NCBI RefSeq assembly: GCF_025028335.1
Contig: NZ_JAFEUW010000001.1
Coordinates: 434,001 to 498,000, forward strand
Direction: 5' to 3'
From: Brachybacterium sillae
GTDB taxonomy: Bacteria; Actinomycetota; Actinomycetes; Actinomycetales; Dermabacteraceae
DNA length: 64,000 nucleotides
In this document: positions 28,064-38,827 of the stretch, piece after piece
Layout: every line of letters starts with the position of its first letter
Position numbering within the stretch: the stretch's first letter is position 1
The notes under the pieces: model-generated
Seen by the model: the letters and a program-made list of their open reading frames with translations, nothing else
The model's database searches: none
Told to the model about the DNA's origin: nothing
Program-made: the position numbers and the translations under genes

Positions 28064-31000
28064 TTAGTTGAACGCAAAGGACAGCTGGGCATAGCCACCG
28101 ATCAGATGGGATGGCTTGAGCATGATCCGCGTGAGGGAGTTGTGGATGCCTCCTCGCATGCCGTCGCGCTCCGTGAGGGGAACATTGACGGTTCGGTCCT
28201 GTGCGTGATGCATGAATGCCGTGCCTCGAGGCATACGATGGCTGACCACCGCACGGGCCGCGACCACGCCGTTCCGGTTGACGGCCTCGACCCAGTCATT
28301 GTCAGTGATCCCTACGGCGGCGGCGTCCTCAACGCTCATCCAGATGGTCTGTCCGCCACGGGACAGATTCATCATGAAGAAGTTCTCCATGTACATGGAA
28401 TGGATCGCCCACTTGTTATGCGGAGTGAGGTAGCGCACCGAAATCGACGTCCCGTCCGTGTCTCCCAGTGGACGCTCCCCGAATAGGGCGGTCATATCCA
28501 ACGGCGGCCGGAACACCGGCAGCGCCTCCCCCATCTCCAGCAGCCAGTCGTGATCCAGGTAGAAGTGCTGACGCCCGGTCAGGGTGTGCCAGGGCTTTTT
28601 TCGTTCGACGTTGATGGTGAAGGGACTGTATCGACGCCCACCGGTCTCCGAGCCGGACCACTCCGGGCTCGTGATCACCGGAACCGGAGCGGCCTTGGTG
28701 TCCGAGAAGCGGATCTGCTTGCCCTCGTTCTCCGCGGCAAGGTCATGCAGGGGCATGCCGGTCCGCTTCTCCAGGGTCTTGAAGCCCTGAGTCGCCATAT
28801 GCCCGTTCGTGGTGCCCGACAGCGACAGGATGAACTCACAAGCGCGCAGATCGGTGTCAAGCCGCGGCCGGCCGGCGGTGGGCCCGTCGGCCACGAGCCC
28901 GTTGAGCCGTCCCAACTTCTCCACATACTCCGCGACGTCGTACGTGATGCCCTTGGTGGTCATACCCAGCTTCTCGAGCAAGGGCCCGACGGAGGTGAAC
29001 TTCGCGTGGATCTGCGTGTAGTCACGCTCGACTTCCACGAGCGTCGGCATGGTCAGGCCCGGAACCGGCTCACACTCCCCCTTCTTCCAGTCACGGACTC
29101 GTCCGTGGGGCGTCGCGAGCTCCCCGGGGGTGTCATGCTGCAGCGGGAACGCCACCACATCGCGCCGCACGCCCAGATGCGTGACCGCGAGTTCGCTGAA
29201 CTTCTTGGCGATCCCGGCCCACGTCTCCCAGTCCGTGCGTGATTCCCACGGGTTCGAGATCGCGGGGTTGAACGAATGAATGAACGGATGCATATCGGTG
29301 GTTGAGAGATCGTGCTTCTCATACCACGTGGCGGCAGGCAGGATGACATCCGAGTGCAGCGTATGGCTGGTCATTCGGAAGTCGAGGGTGAGGACGAGAT
29401 CGACCTTGCCGATCGGGGCCTCCTCGCGCCAGACCACATCCCGGGGGCGGAACTCCGGTGGCGTCTCCTCTTCGGTGGCTGCACTGTCCACACCCAGCAG
29501 GTGGCGGAAGAAGTACTGGTCACCCTTCGCCGAGGAACCCAGGGTGTTCGCCCGCCAGATCGACCAGATCCGGGGGAAGTTTTCCGGCGCATCCGGATCT
29601 TCCGCAGCGAACCGGATCGTTCCGTCCTTCAAAGCGTCCACCAGCCAGGGGATCGTGTCCCGGCCGTCGGCCTCTGCGCGATCAGCCACCGTCAGTGGAC
29701 TGACGTTGAACTGCGGGAAGAAGGGCTGCCAGCCCAAACGCTGCGACAGCGCCACCGCGTCAGCGGTGGCGGTGCCGGCGAAGGCACCGCTTCCCGTCGT
29801 CGCCGCAAGGGTGTCGGCACCGAACCGGTCATACCGCCACTGGTCGGTGTGCATGTACCAGTAGGTGGTCTGCGTCATCTGCCGCGGTGGGCGGCTCCAG
29901 TCCAGAGCGTTGGCCAGGTGGAGCCATCCGGTGATCGGCCGCACCTTCTCCTGTCCCACATAGTGGGCCCATCCCCCACCGTTGACCCCCTGGGTCCCAC
30001 ACAGATTGGTCAGGGTGAGGAAGGAGCGGTAGATCGTGTCCGAGTGGAACCAGTGATTGGTGCCAGCGCCCATGATGATCATGGAGCGGCCACCGGAGTC
30101 GATCGCGTTCTGGGCGAATTCGCGGGCGATGCGAGCCGCCGCCTGGCCCGGAACTCCGGTGATGGTCTCCTGCCATGCCGGGGTGTAGAGGGCATCCGCG
30201 TCATCCAGACCGGTGGCCCACTGCCCAGGAAGTCCGGCACGTCCGACGCCGTACTCGGCGAGCATGAGGTCGAAGACGGTCGTGACGATCCGTCCCCCCA
30301 CGGACCGTACGGGAACTCCGCGCGGGATATCGCCGCGGCCTCCCTGCCCCGCCGTGTCGAACCGCGGCAGCAGCACCTCGGCGACATCCTCGTGAAGTCC
30401 CAGCAGGGTCAGGGCCGGTTCGATCTCGCCGAGATCCAAGTTCCATCGTCCGACGCCATCGGCGGAATACCGGTGTCCCAGAGTCCCGTTGGGGACGACG
30501 GGCCGCTGCGTGCGAGCGTCGAAGACGAACGGCTTGAAATCAGCGTGCTCGGTATCGGCCTCCGTACTCACAACGGGCCCAAGATCACTTGCGACGACGA
30601 ACTTCCCCGGAACCAGGGAACCGTCGGGCCGTCGCTGGAGTTCCACCAGGAACGGCAGATCAGTGTACTGCGTTGCATACGACAGGAACGACGGGGTCGG
30701 CGAGTCGACATAGAACTCCCGCAGGATCGTGTGCCCCATCGCCAAGGCGAGTGCCGCGTCGGTGCCGGGCTTCGGTGCAAGCCACTCATCCGCGAACTTG
30801 ACGTTTTCCGCGTAGTCGGGGGCCACGGAGACGACCTTCTGGCCGCGGTAGCGCGCCTCCGCCATCCAGTGGGCATCCGGAGTCCGCGTCAGCGGCACGT
30901 TAGAGCCCCACATGATGAGGTAGGAGGCATCCCACCAGTCCCCGGATTCCGGCACGTCCGTCTGGTCGCCGAATACCTGCGGAGAGGCGGGCGGCAGATC

Positions 31001-31720
31001 GGCATACCAGTCGTAGAACGACAGCATGGAGCCGCCGATCAGCTGATGGAACCGCGCCCCTGAGGAAAACGACACCTGGCTCATCGCCGGGATCGGCGAG
31101 AACCCCACGGTGCGGTCTGGCCCGTATTCCTTGACGGTGTGCACGTACGCGGCAGCGACCATTTCGACGGCCTCGTCCCACGACGCACGGACCAGGCCGC
31201 CCTTGCCTCGGGCCGACTTGTAGCGCCGAGCCTTCTCCGGCGAGGAGACAATCGCGCGCCAGGCCTCGACCGGGTCATTATTGGGCGCTGCGGCCTTCTC
31301 CTCGCGGAACATACGCAGCAGTTCGGACCGCACATACGGGTAGCGCACGCGCGTCGGCGAATAGGTGTACCAGGAGAACGAGGCGCCACGGGGGCAGCCT
31401 CGCGGCTCATACTCCGGGCGATCCGGCCCGGCGGATGGGTAGTCGGTCTCCTGAGACTCCCAGGTGATCACGCCGTCTTTGACGTACACCTTCCAGGAAC
31501 ATGATCCGGTGCAGTTCACCCCGTGCGTCGAGCGCACGACCTTGTCATGGCTCCAGCGTTCCCGGTAGAAGGAGTCACCGCGGCGACCCCCCACCCGATG
31601 GGTCTCCCGATTGTCGTCACTGATCCGTTCTGAGCGGGTGAAGAAGCGCCGTGCACCGATCAGCGCGTCAGCGAGAGGCCCATCCAGGCCGGGTCGATCA
31701 TCGGACGTCGTCGTCATCAT
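28064..31720 (-). CDS. narG: Respiratory nitrate reductase alpha subunit
   Basis: Catalytic subunit, membrane-bound facing the cytoplasm, that reduces nitrate to nitrite at a bis-MGD molybdenum centre. 1,218 residues, normal length. The FS0 cluster motif HGVNCTGSCSW (His and Cys ligands) is near residue 70. The region MWGSNVPLTRTPDAHW carries the Asp expected to bind molybdenum. No twin-arginine signal is evident, matching the NarG class. Together with narH, narJ and narI this is a complete set. Confidence 0.98.
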   Translation of the reverse strand: MMTTTSDDRPGLDGPLADALIGARRFFTRSERISDDNRETHRVGGRRGDSFYRERWSHDKVVRSTHGVNCTGSCSWKVYVKDGVITWESQETDYPSAGPDRPEYEPRGCPRGASFSWYTYSPTRVRYPYVRSELLRMFREEKAAAPNNDPVEAWRAIVSSPEKARRYKSARGKGGLVRASWDEAVEMVAAAYVHTVKEYGPDRTVGFSPIPAMSQVSFSSGARFHQLIGGSMLSFYDWYADLPPASPQVFGDQTDVPESGDWWDASYLIMWGSNVPLTRTPDAHWMAEARYRGQKVVSVAPDYAENVKFADEWLAPKPGTDAALALAMGHTILREFYVDSPTPSFLSYATQYTDLPFLVELQRRPDGSLVPGKFVVASDLGPVVSTEADTEHADFKPFVFDARTQRPVVPNGTLGHRYSADGVGRWNLDLGEIEPALTLLGLHEDVAEVLLPRFDTAGQGGRGDIPRGVPVRSVGGRIVTTVFDLMLAEYGVGRAGLPGQWATGLDDADALYTPAWQETITGVPGQAAARIAREFAQNAIDSGGRSMIIMGAGTNHWFHSDTIYRSFLTLTNLCGTQGVNGGGWAHYVGQEKVRPITGWLHLANALDWSRPPRQMTQTTYWYMHTDQWRYDRFGADTLAATTGSGAFAGTATADAVALSQRLGWQPFFPQFNVSPLTVADRAEADGRDTIPWLVDALKDGTIRFAAEDPDAPENFPRIWSIWRANTLGSSAKGDQYFFRHLLGVDSAATEEETPPEFRPRDVVWREEAPIGKVDLVLTLDFRMTSHTLHSDVILPAATWYEKHDLSTTDMHPFIHSFNPAISNPWESRTDWETWAGIAKKFSELAVTHLGVRRDVVAFPLQHDTPGELATPHGRVRDWKKGECEPVPGLTMPTLVEVERDYTQIHAKFTSVGPLLEKLGMTTKGITYDVAEYVEKLGRLNGLVADGPTAGRPRLDTDLRACEFILSLSGTTNGHMATQGFKTLEKRTGMPLHDLAAENEGKQIRFSDTKAAPVPVITSPEWSGSETGGRRYSPFTINVERKKPWHTLTGRQHFYLDHDWLLEMGEALPVFRPPLDMTALFGERPLGDTDGTSISVRYLTPHNKWAIHSMYMENFFMMNLSRGGQTIWMSVEDAAAVGITDNDWVEAVNRNGVVAARAVVSHRMPRGTAFMHHAQDRTVNVPLTERDGMRGGIHNSLTRIMLKPSHLIGGYAQLSFAFN

Positions 31721-31747
31721 GTTCTCCTAGCGCGAATTTCGGTGGTG

Positions 31748-32977
31748 TCAGTGAACGGTGTCGGCTGACCGAGCGCCCTTGGCAACCCACAGCGTCACCG
31801 CTATGGCGCCCAGAGTGGCGAGCAGCAGCATGATGATTCCCAGCGAGTAGCTCCCGGTGGAGCGGTGCACCGCGGCCATCACCAGCGGCGGGACGAAGCC
31901 ACCGATGCCACCGGCCGCGCCGACGAATCCCGTCACCGAACCCACAACCGACGGCTCCGTGGTGGCCGCCACCAGGGCAAACACCGCGCCAGACCCCAGG
32001 CCGAGCCCCGCGGCCATGAGAATGAACGCGGCCGTTCCGATCGGCATGAGCGGCGGCTGGAACGCGAGGACGGCAGCACCCAGCGCCACCGCCGTGTACG
32101 AGATGAGCAGCGTCCGAGCGGGCCCGATGCGGTCGGAGAAGATGCCTCCCAGCGGTCGCATGATCACTGCGACGATCACGAATCCGGCCATGCGCAGAGC
32201 AGCATCGCCGATCTCCAGGCCGTACCAGGTGCGCAGCATCGTCGGCAGGAACACCGAGAACGCGACGTAACCACCGAAGGCCAACGCGTACAGATAGCAA
32301 GCCTGCCAGGTGAGCTTCAGACGCATCACCGCGAGCGATTGCTGGACCACGTTGCGACGAGCGGGTGTCCAGTCCGGGGCCGTCGGCAGCAGGAACCATG
32401 CGAGCACGGCGTAGGCGACCAGGGCCACCGCAGTCAGCACGAACGGAGCAGCAGACCCGACGTTTTCAACGAGCGGCACCGTGGTGAACGCGCTAATGGC
32501 GGTCCCCCGCATTCCCATTCCATAGATGCCGGTGGCCATGCCGCGACGGGCTGGAGGGAACCACGAGTTCACATACGGGACGCCGATGGCGAAGGTGGTG
32601 CCGGCGATGCCCAGAAAGAATCCACCGAGAAGCAGCGTGCTGTAGCTGCCCTGTCCGAAGAACCCTAGGAACAGCACCGGGATCACGGTGATCAGCGAGA
32701 CGATCGGGAACATGAGCCGGCCGCCGAATCGATCGGTCAGCGCCCCGATCGGAATGCGCCCCAGGGAGCCGACCAACACGGGGATCGCCACCACCAACGC
32801 AGCACCGGGGATGATGTTCTGCTCCACGAAGCGAGGCCCCAGAGGGCTGAGGAGCGCCCAGGCCCAGAAGTTCAAGCCGAATCCGAGAGTGGCCAGGATG
32901 AGGGCCCTCAACGCCCCCGCAGGGAGCGTCGATGAGTTGGGAGGAGCGCTGTGAGCAGGTATAAAGGATCTCTCCAC
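31748..32977 (-). CDS. narK: Nitrate/nitrite transporter, major facilitator superfamily
   Basis: Twelve-helix transporter of 409 residues that moves nitrate in and nitrite out. NarK-type signatures include GRIPIGALTDRFGGR (loop 2-3) and GIAGTTFAIGVPYVNSWFPPARRGMATGIYG around helices 4-5 (the Gly-rich nitrate signature). The GTG at 32977 is used. It precedes narG by 27 bases on the same strand, so narK-narGHJI-mobA-DUF6457 can be a single transcript. Confidence 0.93.
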   Translation of the reverse strand: MERSFIPAHSAPPNSSTLPAGALRALILATLGFGLNFWAWALLSPLGPRFVEQNIIPGAALVVAIPVLVGSLGRIPIGALTDRFGGRLMFPIVSLITVIPVLFLGFFGQGSYSTLLLGGFFLGIAGTTFAIGVPYVNSWFPPARRGMATGIYGMGMRGTAISAFTTVPLVENVGSAAPFVLTAVALVAYAVLAWFLLPTAPDWTPARRNVVQQSLAVMRLKLTWQACYLYALAFGGYVAFSVFLPTMLRTWYGLEIGDAALRMAGFVIVAVIMRPLGGIFSDRIGPARTLLISYTAVALGAAVLAFQPPLMPIGTAAFILMAAGLGLGSGAVFALVAATTEPSVVGSVTGFVGAAGGIGGFVPPLVMAAVHRSTGSYSLGIIMLLLATLGAIAVTLWVAKGARSADTVH

Positions 32978-33035
32978 GGTGCAGCATAAGCGGGAACGGG
33001 GTGTCCCACCATGGAAAGAGTATCGGCGATCGGCC

Positions 33036-33049
33036 GGGACGTTTGTCCC
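33036..33049. promoter_or_regulatory. Inverted repeat upstream of narK
   Basis: GGGAC-GTTT-GTCCC at 33036-33049 is a perfect 5-bp palindrome with a 4-base centre, about 60 bases before the narK start. A TTGACA box on the minus strand (33062-33067) lies just upstream of it and a TATGCT -10-like box (33983 minus 1000, that is 32983-32988) next to the start codon. The repeat could bind an oxygen- or nitrate-responsive regulator. No canonical FNR site is present. The regulatory role is inference. Confidence 0.35.
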
Positions 33050-33076
33050 AGCTTCAGCACTGTCAAGACCAAGTGC

Positions 33077-33679
33077 TTACCGCACTCCGGGTGTCAACCC
33101 GTCCACAGATCCCCGGTCCTGAGTGCCGATACCGGGGGCGTCGAGCTCGAGGTCGACCATGAGCTCGTCCGCGATCCGCTCGAGCGCCTCCCGCACCACG
33201 GCGTCATCGGTGCCCTCCCGCAGCCGCACGTCGGCGACGGCGTGGAATAGCTGCCCGCCTCCCTCGGGGGCGTGGGAGGTCCAGGACCGGAAACCGTCGA
33301 CGGTGGCGCCCTGAGCGGCCAGCGCCGAGGTCACCTCGCGCACCATCCCGGGACGGTCCAGGCCCACGAGCTCCAGATGCAGCGGGCTGCCCACCGGCTG
33401 ACGACCGTCGGCCTCGGAGTCTGTCGCGTCGACGTCCTCGTCGAGGATCGACGTCTCCACCCGCAGGCCGATCTCCCCGCGCAGCCCGGCGAGGGACTGG
33501 GAGAACCCGGCGATCTCGTGGTCGGGGACGTCGACGATCGCGATGCCGACGAACTTCCCGGCCAGGCGGGCCAGTTCGCTCTGGAGCCAGTTGCCGCCGT
33601 GGTCGTGCACAGCGGAGGACAGGGCCGAGAGCAGGCCCTCACGGTCGGTGCCGATGATGGTGAGCACGAGAGTGGACAT
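33077..33679 (-). CDS. Tandem ACT-domain protein (GcvR-like)
   Basis: 200 residues with two ACT domains: the first begins MSTLVLTIIGTDREGLLSALSSAV, the second HLELVGLDRPGMVREVTSALAAQGATVDGF (about residues 98-127). This resembles the glycine-cleavage repressor GcvR and related amino-acid-sensing proteins, which have no DNA-binding domain and act through partners. The ATG at 33679 is preferred with GGGTGA upstream; a GTG at 33688 would add three residues. Its next neighbours downstream are branched-chain amino-acid genes, but a link is not shown. Confidence 0.8.
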   Translation of the reverse strand: MSTLVLTIIGTDREGLLSALSSAVHDHGGNWLQSELARLAGKFVGIAIVDVPDHEIAGFSQSLAGLRGEIGLRVETSILDEDVDATDSEADGRQPVGSPLHLELVGLDRPGMVREVTSALAAQGATVDGFRSWTSHAPEGGGQLFHAVADVRLREGTDDAVVREALERIADELMVDLELDAPGIGTQDRGSVDGLTPGVR

Positions 33680-33747
33680 GCCGCTCACCCTAGACGAGAG
33701 TCACTCCCCACCGCCCGCCGGGTCCGGGGGACGGGACCCGGTCCGCC

Positions 33748-34839
33748 TCAGACCAGGCGGGTCAGCCAGCCGTGACGGTCCTCGACGCGGCCGTACTGGA
33801 TGCCGGTGAGCAGCTCTCGCAGGGCCATGGTGTGCTCCCCGCTGCCGCCGTCGCCGACGGTCCACGTGCCGTCCTTCGTGCGGAACTCACCGATCGGGGT
33901 GATGACGGCGGCGGTGCCGCAGGCGAACATCTCCCGGATGCGTCCCGCGCGCACGTCCTCCAGCACCCGGGCGAGCTCCAGGCGCTCCTCGACGGGTTCG
34001 AGGCCGCGGTCGGTGGCCAGGCGCAGAATCGATGCGCGGGTGACGCCCTCAAGGATCGATCCGGTCAGGCGGGGCGTGAGCAGGCGACCGTCGTCGGTCA
34101 CCGCGAACACGTTCATGCCGGACAGCTCCTCGATCGCGGTGTGCGTGGAGGAGTCGAGGAACATGACCTCATCGGCGCCGTGCTCGGCCGCCTCCTGCTT
34201 GCCCACCAGGGAGGAGGCGTAGTTGCCGCCGCACTTCGCCGCCCCGGTGCCGCCGGCGCCGGCACGGGCGTAGGTGTCGGTCACCCACACCACCAGCGGC
34301 TGCACCCCGCGCGGGAAGTACGACCCGGCCGGGGAGGCGATCACGCAGTAGTCGACGGTCAGGGCCGCCCGCACGCCGAGGAACTCCTCGGAGGCGTACA
34401 TGAAGGGCCGCAGGTACAGCGACTGCTCCCCCGCCGGGTCCGGCACCCAGTCGACGTCCGCGGCGACGAGCTCCCGCACGGAGGCGAGGAAGCTCTCGGT
34501 GTCGAGCTCGGGCAGGGCCAGTCGTCGGGCGGAGCGCTGCAGACGCTCGGCATTCTTCTCCGGTCGGAAGCTCCAGATGGAACCGTCGGCATGGCGGAAG
34601 GCCTTGAGGCCCTCGAAGACCTCCTGCGCGTAGTGCAGCACGGCGCTGGCGGGCGAGAGGGTGAGGGGGCCGAACGGGACGATGCCGTCGCCACCCCAGC
34701 CGCTCTCGGAGGTCCAGCGGGCGACGGCCATGTGATCGGTGAAGGAGGATCCGAACCCGGGATTCTGCAGGATGCGGGCGCGCTCGTCGTCGCTGGTGCG
34801 ACGGGGGGCGTCGGTGCGGGGGAAGGCGAGCGCGGTCAT
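33748..34839 (-). CDS. ilvE: Branched-chain amino acid aminotransferase
   Basis: PLP enzyme performing the last step of leucine, isoleucine and valine synthesis. 363 residues. Catalytic lysine is in GAAKCGGNYASSLV. LHYAQEVFEGLKAFR and EELSGMNVFAV are family markers. Of two nearby ATGs, 34839 is chosen because GAGGAG is 7 bases upstream; the ATG at 34845 would sit directly on the ribosome site. Confidence 0.96.
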   Translation of the reverse strand: MTALAFPRTDAPRRTSDDERARILQNPGFGSSFTDHMAVARWTSESGWGGDGIVPFGPLTLSPASAVLHYAQEVFEGLKAFRHADGSIWSFRPEKNAERLQRSARRLALPELDTESFLASVRELVAADVDWVPDPAGEQSLYLRPFMYASEEFLGVRAALTVDYCVIASPAGSYFPRGVQPLVVWVTDTYARAGAGGTGAAKCGGNYASSLVGKQEAAEHGADEVMFLDSSTHTAIEELSGMNVFAVTDDGRLLTPRLTGSILEGVTRASILRLATDRGLEPVEERLELARVLEDVRAGRIREMFACGTAAVITPIGEFRTKDGTWTVGDGGSGEHTMALRELLTGIQYGRVEDRHGWLTRLV

Positions 34840-34912
34840 GGGCATCTCCTCGGGGTGGGCGGATGGTCGGGTCGGGGCGGGCGCGGGATCAGGGGGCGGG
34901 CCAGCGGGTGGG

Positions 34913-35967
34913 TCAGCCGACACGGACGGCGTCGGCGAGGGCCTCGCCGATCTCGCGGGTGGAGCGACGGGCTGCGGCCGGGTCCTCGGCGCGGCGGGTG
35001 AGGTCGGTGTCGACGGCGCGCCGGATACGGGCGGGCGCGTCGTCGTGCCCGAGATGCTCCAGCATCAACGCGACGGACAGCACGGTCGCCGTGGGGTCGG
35101 CGATCCCCTGCCCGGCGATGTCCGGGGCGGAACCGTGCACGGGCTCGAACATGGAGGGGTAGCGCCCGGTGGGGTTGATGTTGCCGGAGGCCGCCAGGCC
35201 GATCCCGCCGCCGATCGCGGCCGCGAGGTCGGTGACGATGTCGCCGAACAGGTTGTCGGTGACGATCACGTCGTACCGGCCGGGATCGGTGACCAGGTGG
35301 ATCATCGCGGCGTCCACGTGGGAGTAGGCGGTCTGGACCTCCGGGAACTCCTCCCCCACCTGCTCGACGATCCGCCGATACAGGTGACCGGCGTGCACCA
35401 GCACGTTGTGCTTGTGCACCAGGGTGAGGTGGCGGCGGCGGCGCTGTGCCTGCTCGAAGGCATACCGCACCACCCTTTCCACCCCCATGGCGGTGTTCAC
35501 CGACACCTCGGTGGCGATCTCCTCGGGGGTGCCCTGACGCAGCGCCCCACCGTTGCCGACGTACGGACCCTCGGTGCCCTCGCGGACCACCAGGAAATCG
35601 ACGTCTCCGGGCTCGGCCAGGGGGACGGCACCCCCGGCAGCAGGCGGGTGGGGCGCAGGTTCACGAAGTGGTCGAAGGCGAAGCGCAGCCGCAGCAGCAG
35701 CCCGCGCTCCAGCAACCCGGAGGGCACATCGGGGTCACCGACGGCGCCCAGGAGGATCGCATCGTGCTCGGCCAGGCGTCGCAGGTCGTCCTCGGTGAGG
35801 GTCTCCCCGGTGCGGTGCCAGCGCCCGGCCCCGAGGTCGAAGGGGGTGGTCTCCACCGCGACCCCGCTGCCCTCGAGCGCGGCCTTGAGGACCCGCAGCC
35901 CCTCGGGGACGACCTCGTGGCCGATGCCGTCGCCCTCGATGACGGCCAGGCGCAACGTGCTGCTCAT
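34913..35967 (-). pseudogene. leuB: 3-isopropylmalate dehydrogenase with a one-base frameshift
   Basis: The N-terminal frame (35967 down to about 35625) reads [23 protein letters not shown] and through [14 protein letters not shown]. The C-terminal frame (to 34913) continues [16 protein letters not shown], then [29 protein letters not shown] and [15 protein letters not shown]. The frames join perfectly if the run of five G at 35620-35624 (five C in the coding strand) had six. Both halves are well conserved with all active-site motifs, so the lesion is either very recent or a base-calling error. Between ilvE and serA. Confidence 0.9.
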
Positions 35968-36012
35968 GCGTGTCTCCTTCGGGTGGGGCGTCGGTCGGGC
36001 CGGTGCGGGGGT

Positions 36013-37614
36013 TCAGTAGGTGACGTCGATGGCGTGGGCGCTGATGGCGCCGACGAGGTGGCCGACGCTGCGGGCGGTCTCCTCGGGGATCGAGTGGTCG
36101 AGGTTCAGCACGGTGAGGGCCACCGGGTCCTCCCCGCCGCGGCTGCACACCTGCATGCCGGCGATGTTGATGTCCTCGGCGCCCAGGGCGGCGCCGTATC
36201 GGCCGATCATGCCGGGGCCGTCGTGGTAGCGCATCACGAGCAGGTGGTCGCTGAGCGCGATGTCGAAGGGGTACCCGTCGATCTCCACCAGCTTGTGCGC
36301 CTGCTCGACACCGGTGAGGGTCCCGGCCACGGTGAGGGTGCTGCCGTCGCGGAACACGCCGCGCAAGCGGATGAGGTTGCGGAAGCGGTCGGAGATCTCA
36401 TCGGCGGTGAGCTCCACGGAGATTCCGCGCTCCGTCGCCAGCAGCGGGGCGTTGACGTAGCTGACCTGCTCGGCGGTGTCGCGGAACAGACCCCGCAGGG
36501 CGGAGAGCTTCACCGCGGAGAGGTCACGTGAGGCGATCTCCCCGTGGACGATCACCTCGAAGTGCTCGGGGCTGCGCTCGGCGAGCTGCGTGAACACCTG
36601 CCCCAGGCGGTCGGCCAGGGCGATGCCCGGACGCACCTCGCTGTGGATGGCCCCTCCGGCGACGTTCACGGCGTCGGGCACGAGTTCCCCGGCGAGGGCC
36701 AACCGCACCGACTGCGCGACCGCGATGCCGGCCTTCTCCTGGGCCTCCGCGGTGGACGCCCCCAGGTGCGGGGTGAGGGTGACGTTCGGCAGGGAGAGCA
36801 GCTTGGAGGCGGTCTCGGAAGCCGACGGCGGCTCGGAGGTGTAGACGTCCAGGGCCGCGCCCGCGATCCGGCCGGTGGTCAGGGCCTCGTACAGGGCGGT
36901 CTCGTCGATCAGACCACCGCGGGCGGCGTTGATGACGTGCAGCCCGGGCTTCGCCTGCGCGAACTGCTCGGCGCTGATCAGCCCGGTGGTCTCGGGCGTC
37001 TTCGGCATGTGCACGGTGACGATGTCCGACTGCGCCATGAGCTCCGGCAGGTCCACCACCCGGGCGCCGAGCTCCGCGGCCCGCGCGTGGTTGACGTACG
37101 GGTCGTAGGCCAGCAGATGCACGCCGAACGGACGCAGACGTTCCGCCACCAGCTGGCCGATGCGGCCGAACCCGACGATGCCGACGGTCTTGCCGTGCAG
37201 CTCCACGCCCGACAGCGCCGAGCGCTCCCACTTCCCGGCCTTCATGGAGGCATCGGCGCGGCCGATGTTCCGCAAAGAGGCGAGAATCAGCGCGATCGCG
37301 AGCTCCGCCGCGGAGATGATGTTCGAGGTGGGGGCGTTGATCACCATCACCCCGGCGGCGGTGGCGGCGGGGACGTCGACGTTGTCGAGCCCGACCCCGG
37401 CGCGGGCCACCACCTTGAGCCGGGGCGCCGCGTCGAAGACCTCCTGGTCCACGGTGGTGGCGGAGCGGATGAGCAGGGCATCCGCCTCCGCCACCGCGGC
37501 GAGGAGGGCGGGACGATCGGTGCCGTCGACGGATCGGACATCGACACCGTCACCCAGCACCTCGACGGTGGCGGGCGACAGCTTCTCGGCAAGCAGGACG
37601 ACGGGACGGGTCAC
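36013..37614 (-). CDS. serA: D-3-phosphoglycerate dehydrogenase
   Basis: First step of serine synthesis. 533 residues, the long actinobacterial type: substrate domain, Rossmann domain (VGIVGFGRIGQLVAERLRPFG near residue 150), the NAARGGLIDE and HLGAST active-site blocks, an intervening domain, and a C-terminal ACT domain (LLVMRYHDGPGMIGRYGAALG) for feedback by serine. Start GTG at 37614 behind GGAGGAGG, which itself follows a run of nine C. Confidence 0.96.
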   Translation of the reverse strand: MTRPVVLLAEKLSPATVEVLGDGVDVRSVDGTDRPALLAAVAEADALLIRSATTVDQEVFDAAPRLKVVARAGVGLDNVDVPAATAAGVMVINAPTSNIISAAELAIALILASLRNIGRADASMKAGKWERSALSGVELHGKTVGIVGFGRIGQLVAERLRPFGVHLLAYDPYVNHARAAELGARVVDLPELMAQSDIVTVHMPKTPETTGLISAEQFAQAKPGLHVINAARGGLIDETALYEALTTGRIAGAALDVYTSEPPSASETASKLLSLPNVTLTPHLGASTAEAQEKAGIAVAQSVRLALAGELVPDAVNVAGGAIHSEVRPGIALADRLGQVFTQLAERSPEHFEVIVHGEIASRDLSAVKLSALRGLFRDTAEQVSYVNAPLLATERGISVELTADEISDRFRNLIRLRGVFRDGSTLTVAGTLTGVEQAHKLVEIDGYPFDIALSDHLLVMRYHDGPGMIGRYGAALGAEDINIAGMQVCSRGGEDPVALTVLNLDHSIPEETARSVGHLVGAISAHAIDVTY

Positions 37615-37626
37615 GGTGCCTCCTCC

Positions 37627-37635
37627 GGGGGGGGG
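37627..37635. repeat. Nine-base G/C homopolymer next to the serA ribosome site
   Basis: Nine consecutive G (37627-37635, C on the coding strand) directly abut the serA GGAGGAGG ribosome site in the ilvC-serA spacer. Such tracts slip in replication and are hard to sequence. Confidence 0.7.
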
Positions 37636-37657
37636 ATGACGTGCGGTGGGGCCGCGG

Positions 37658-38827
<1,170 letters not shown>

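Noticed and set aside
32978-33076. FNR box before narK
   Set aside because: No TTGAT-N4-ATCAA-like sequence; only the GGGAC palindrome is present.
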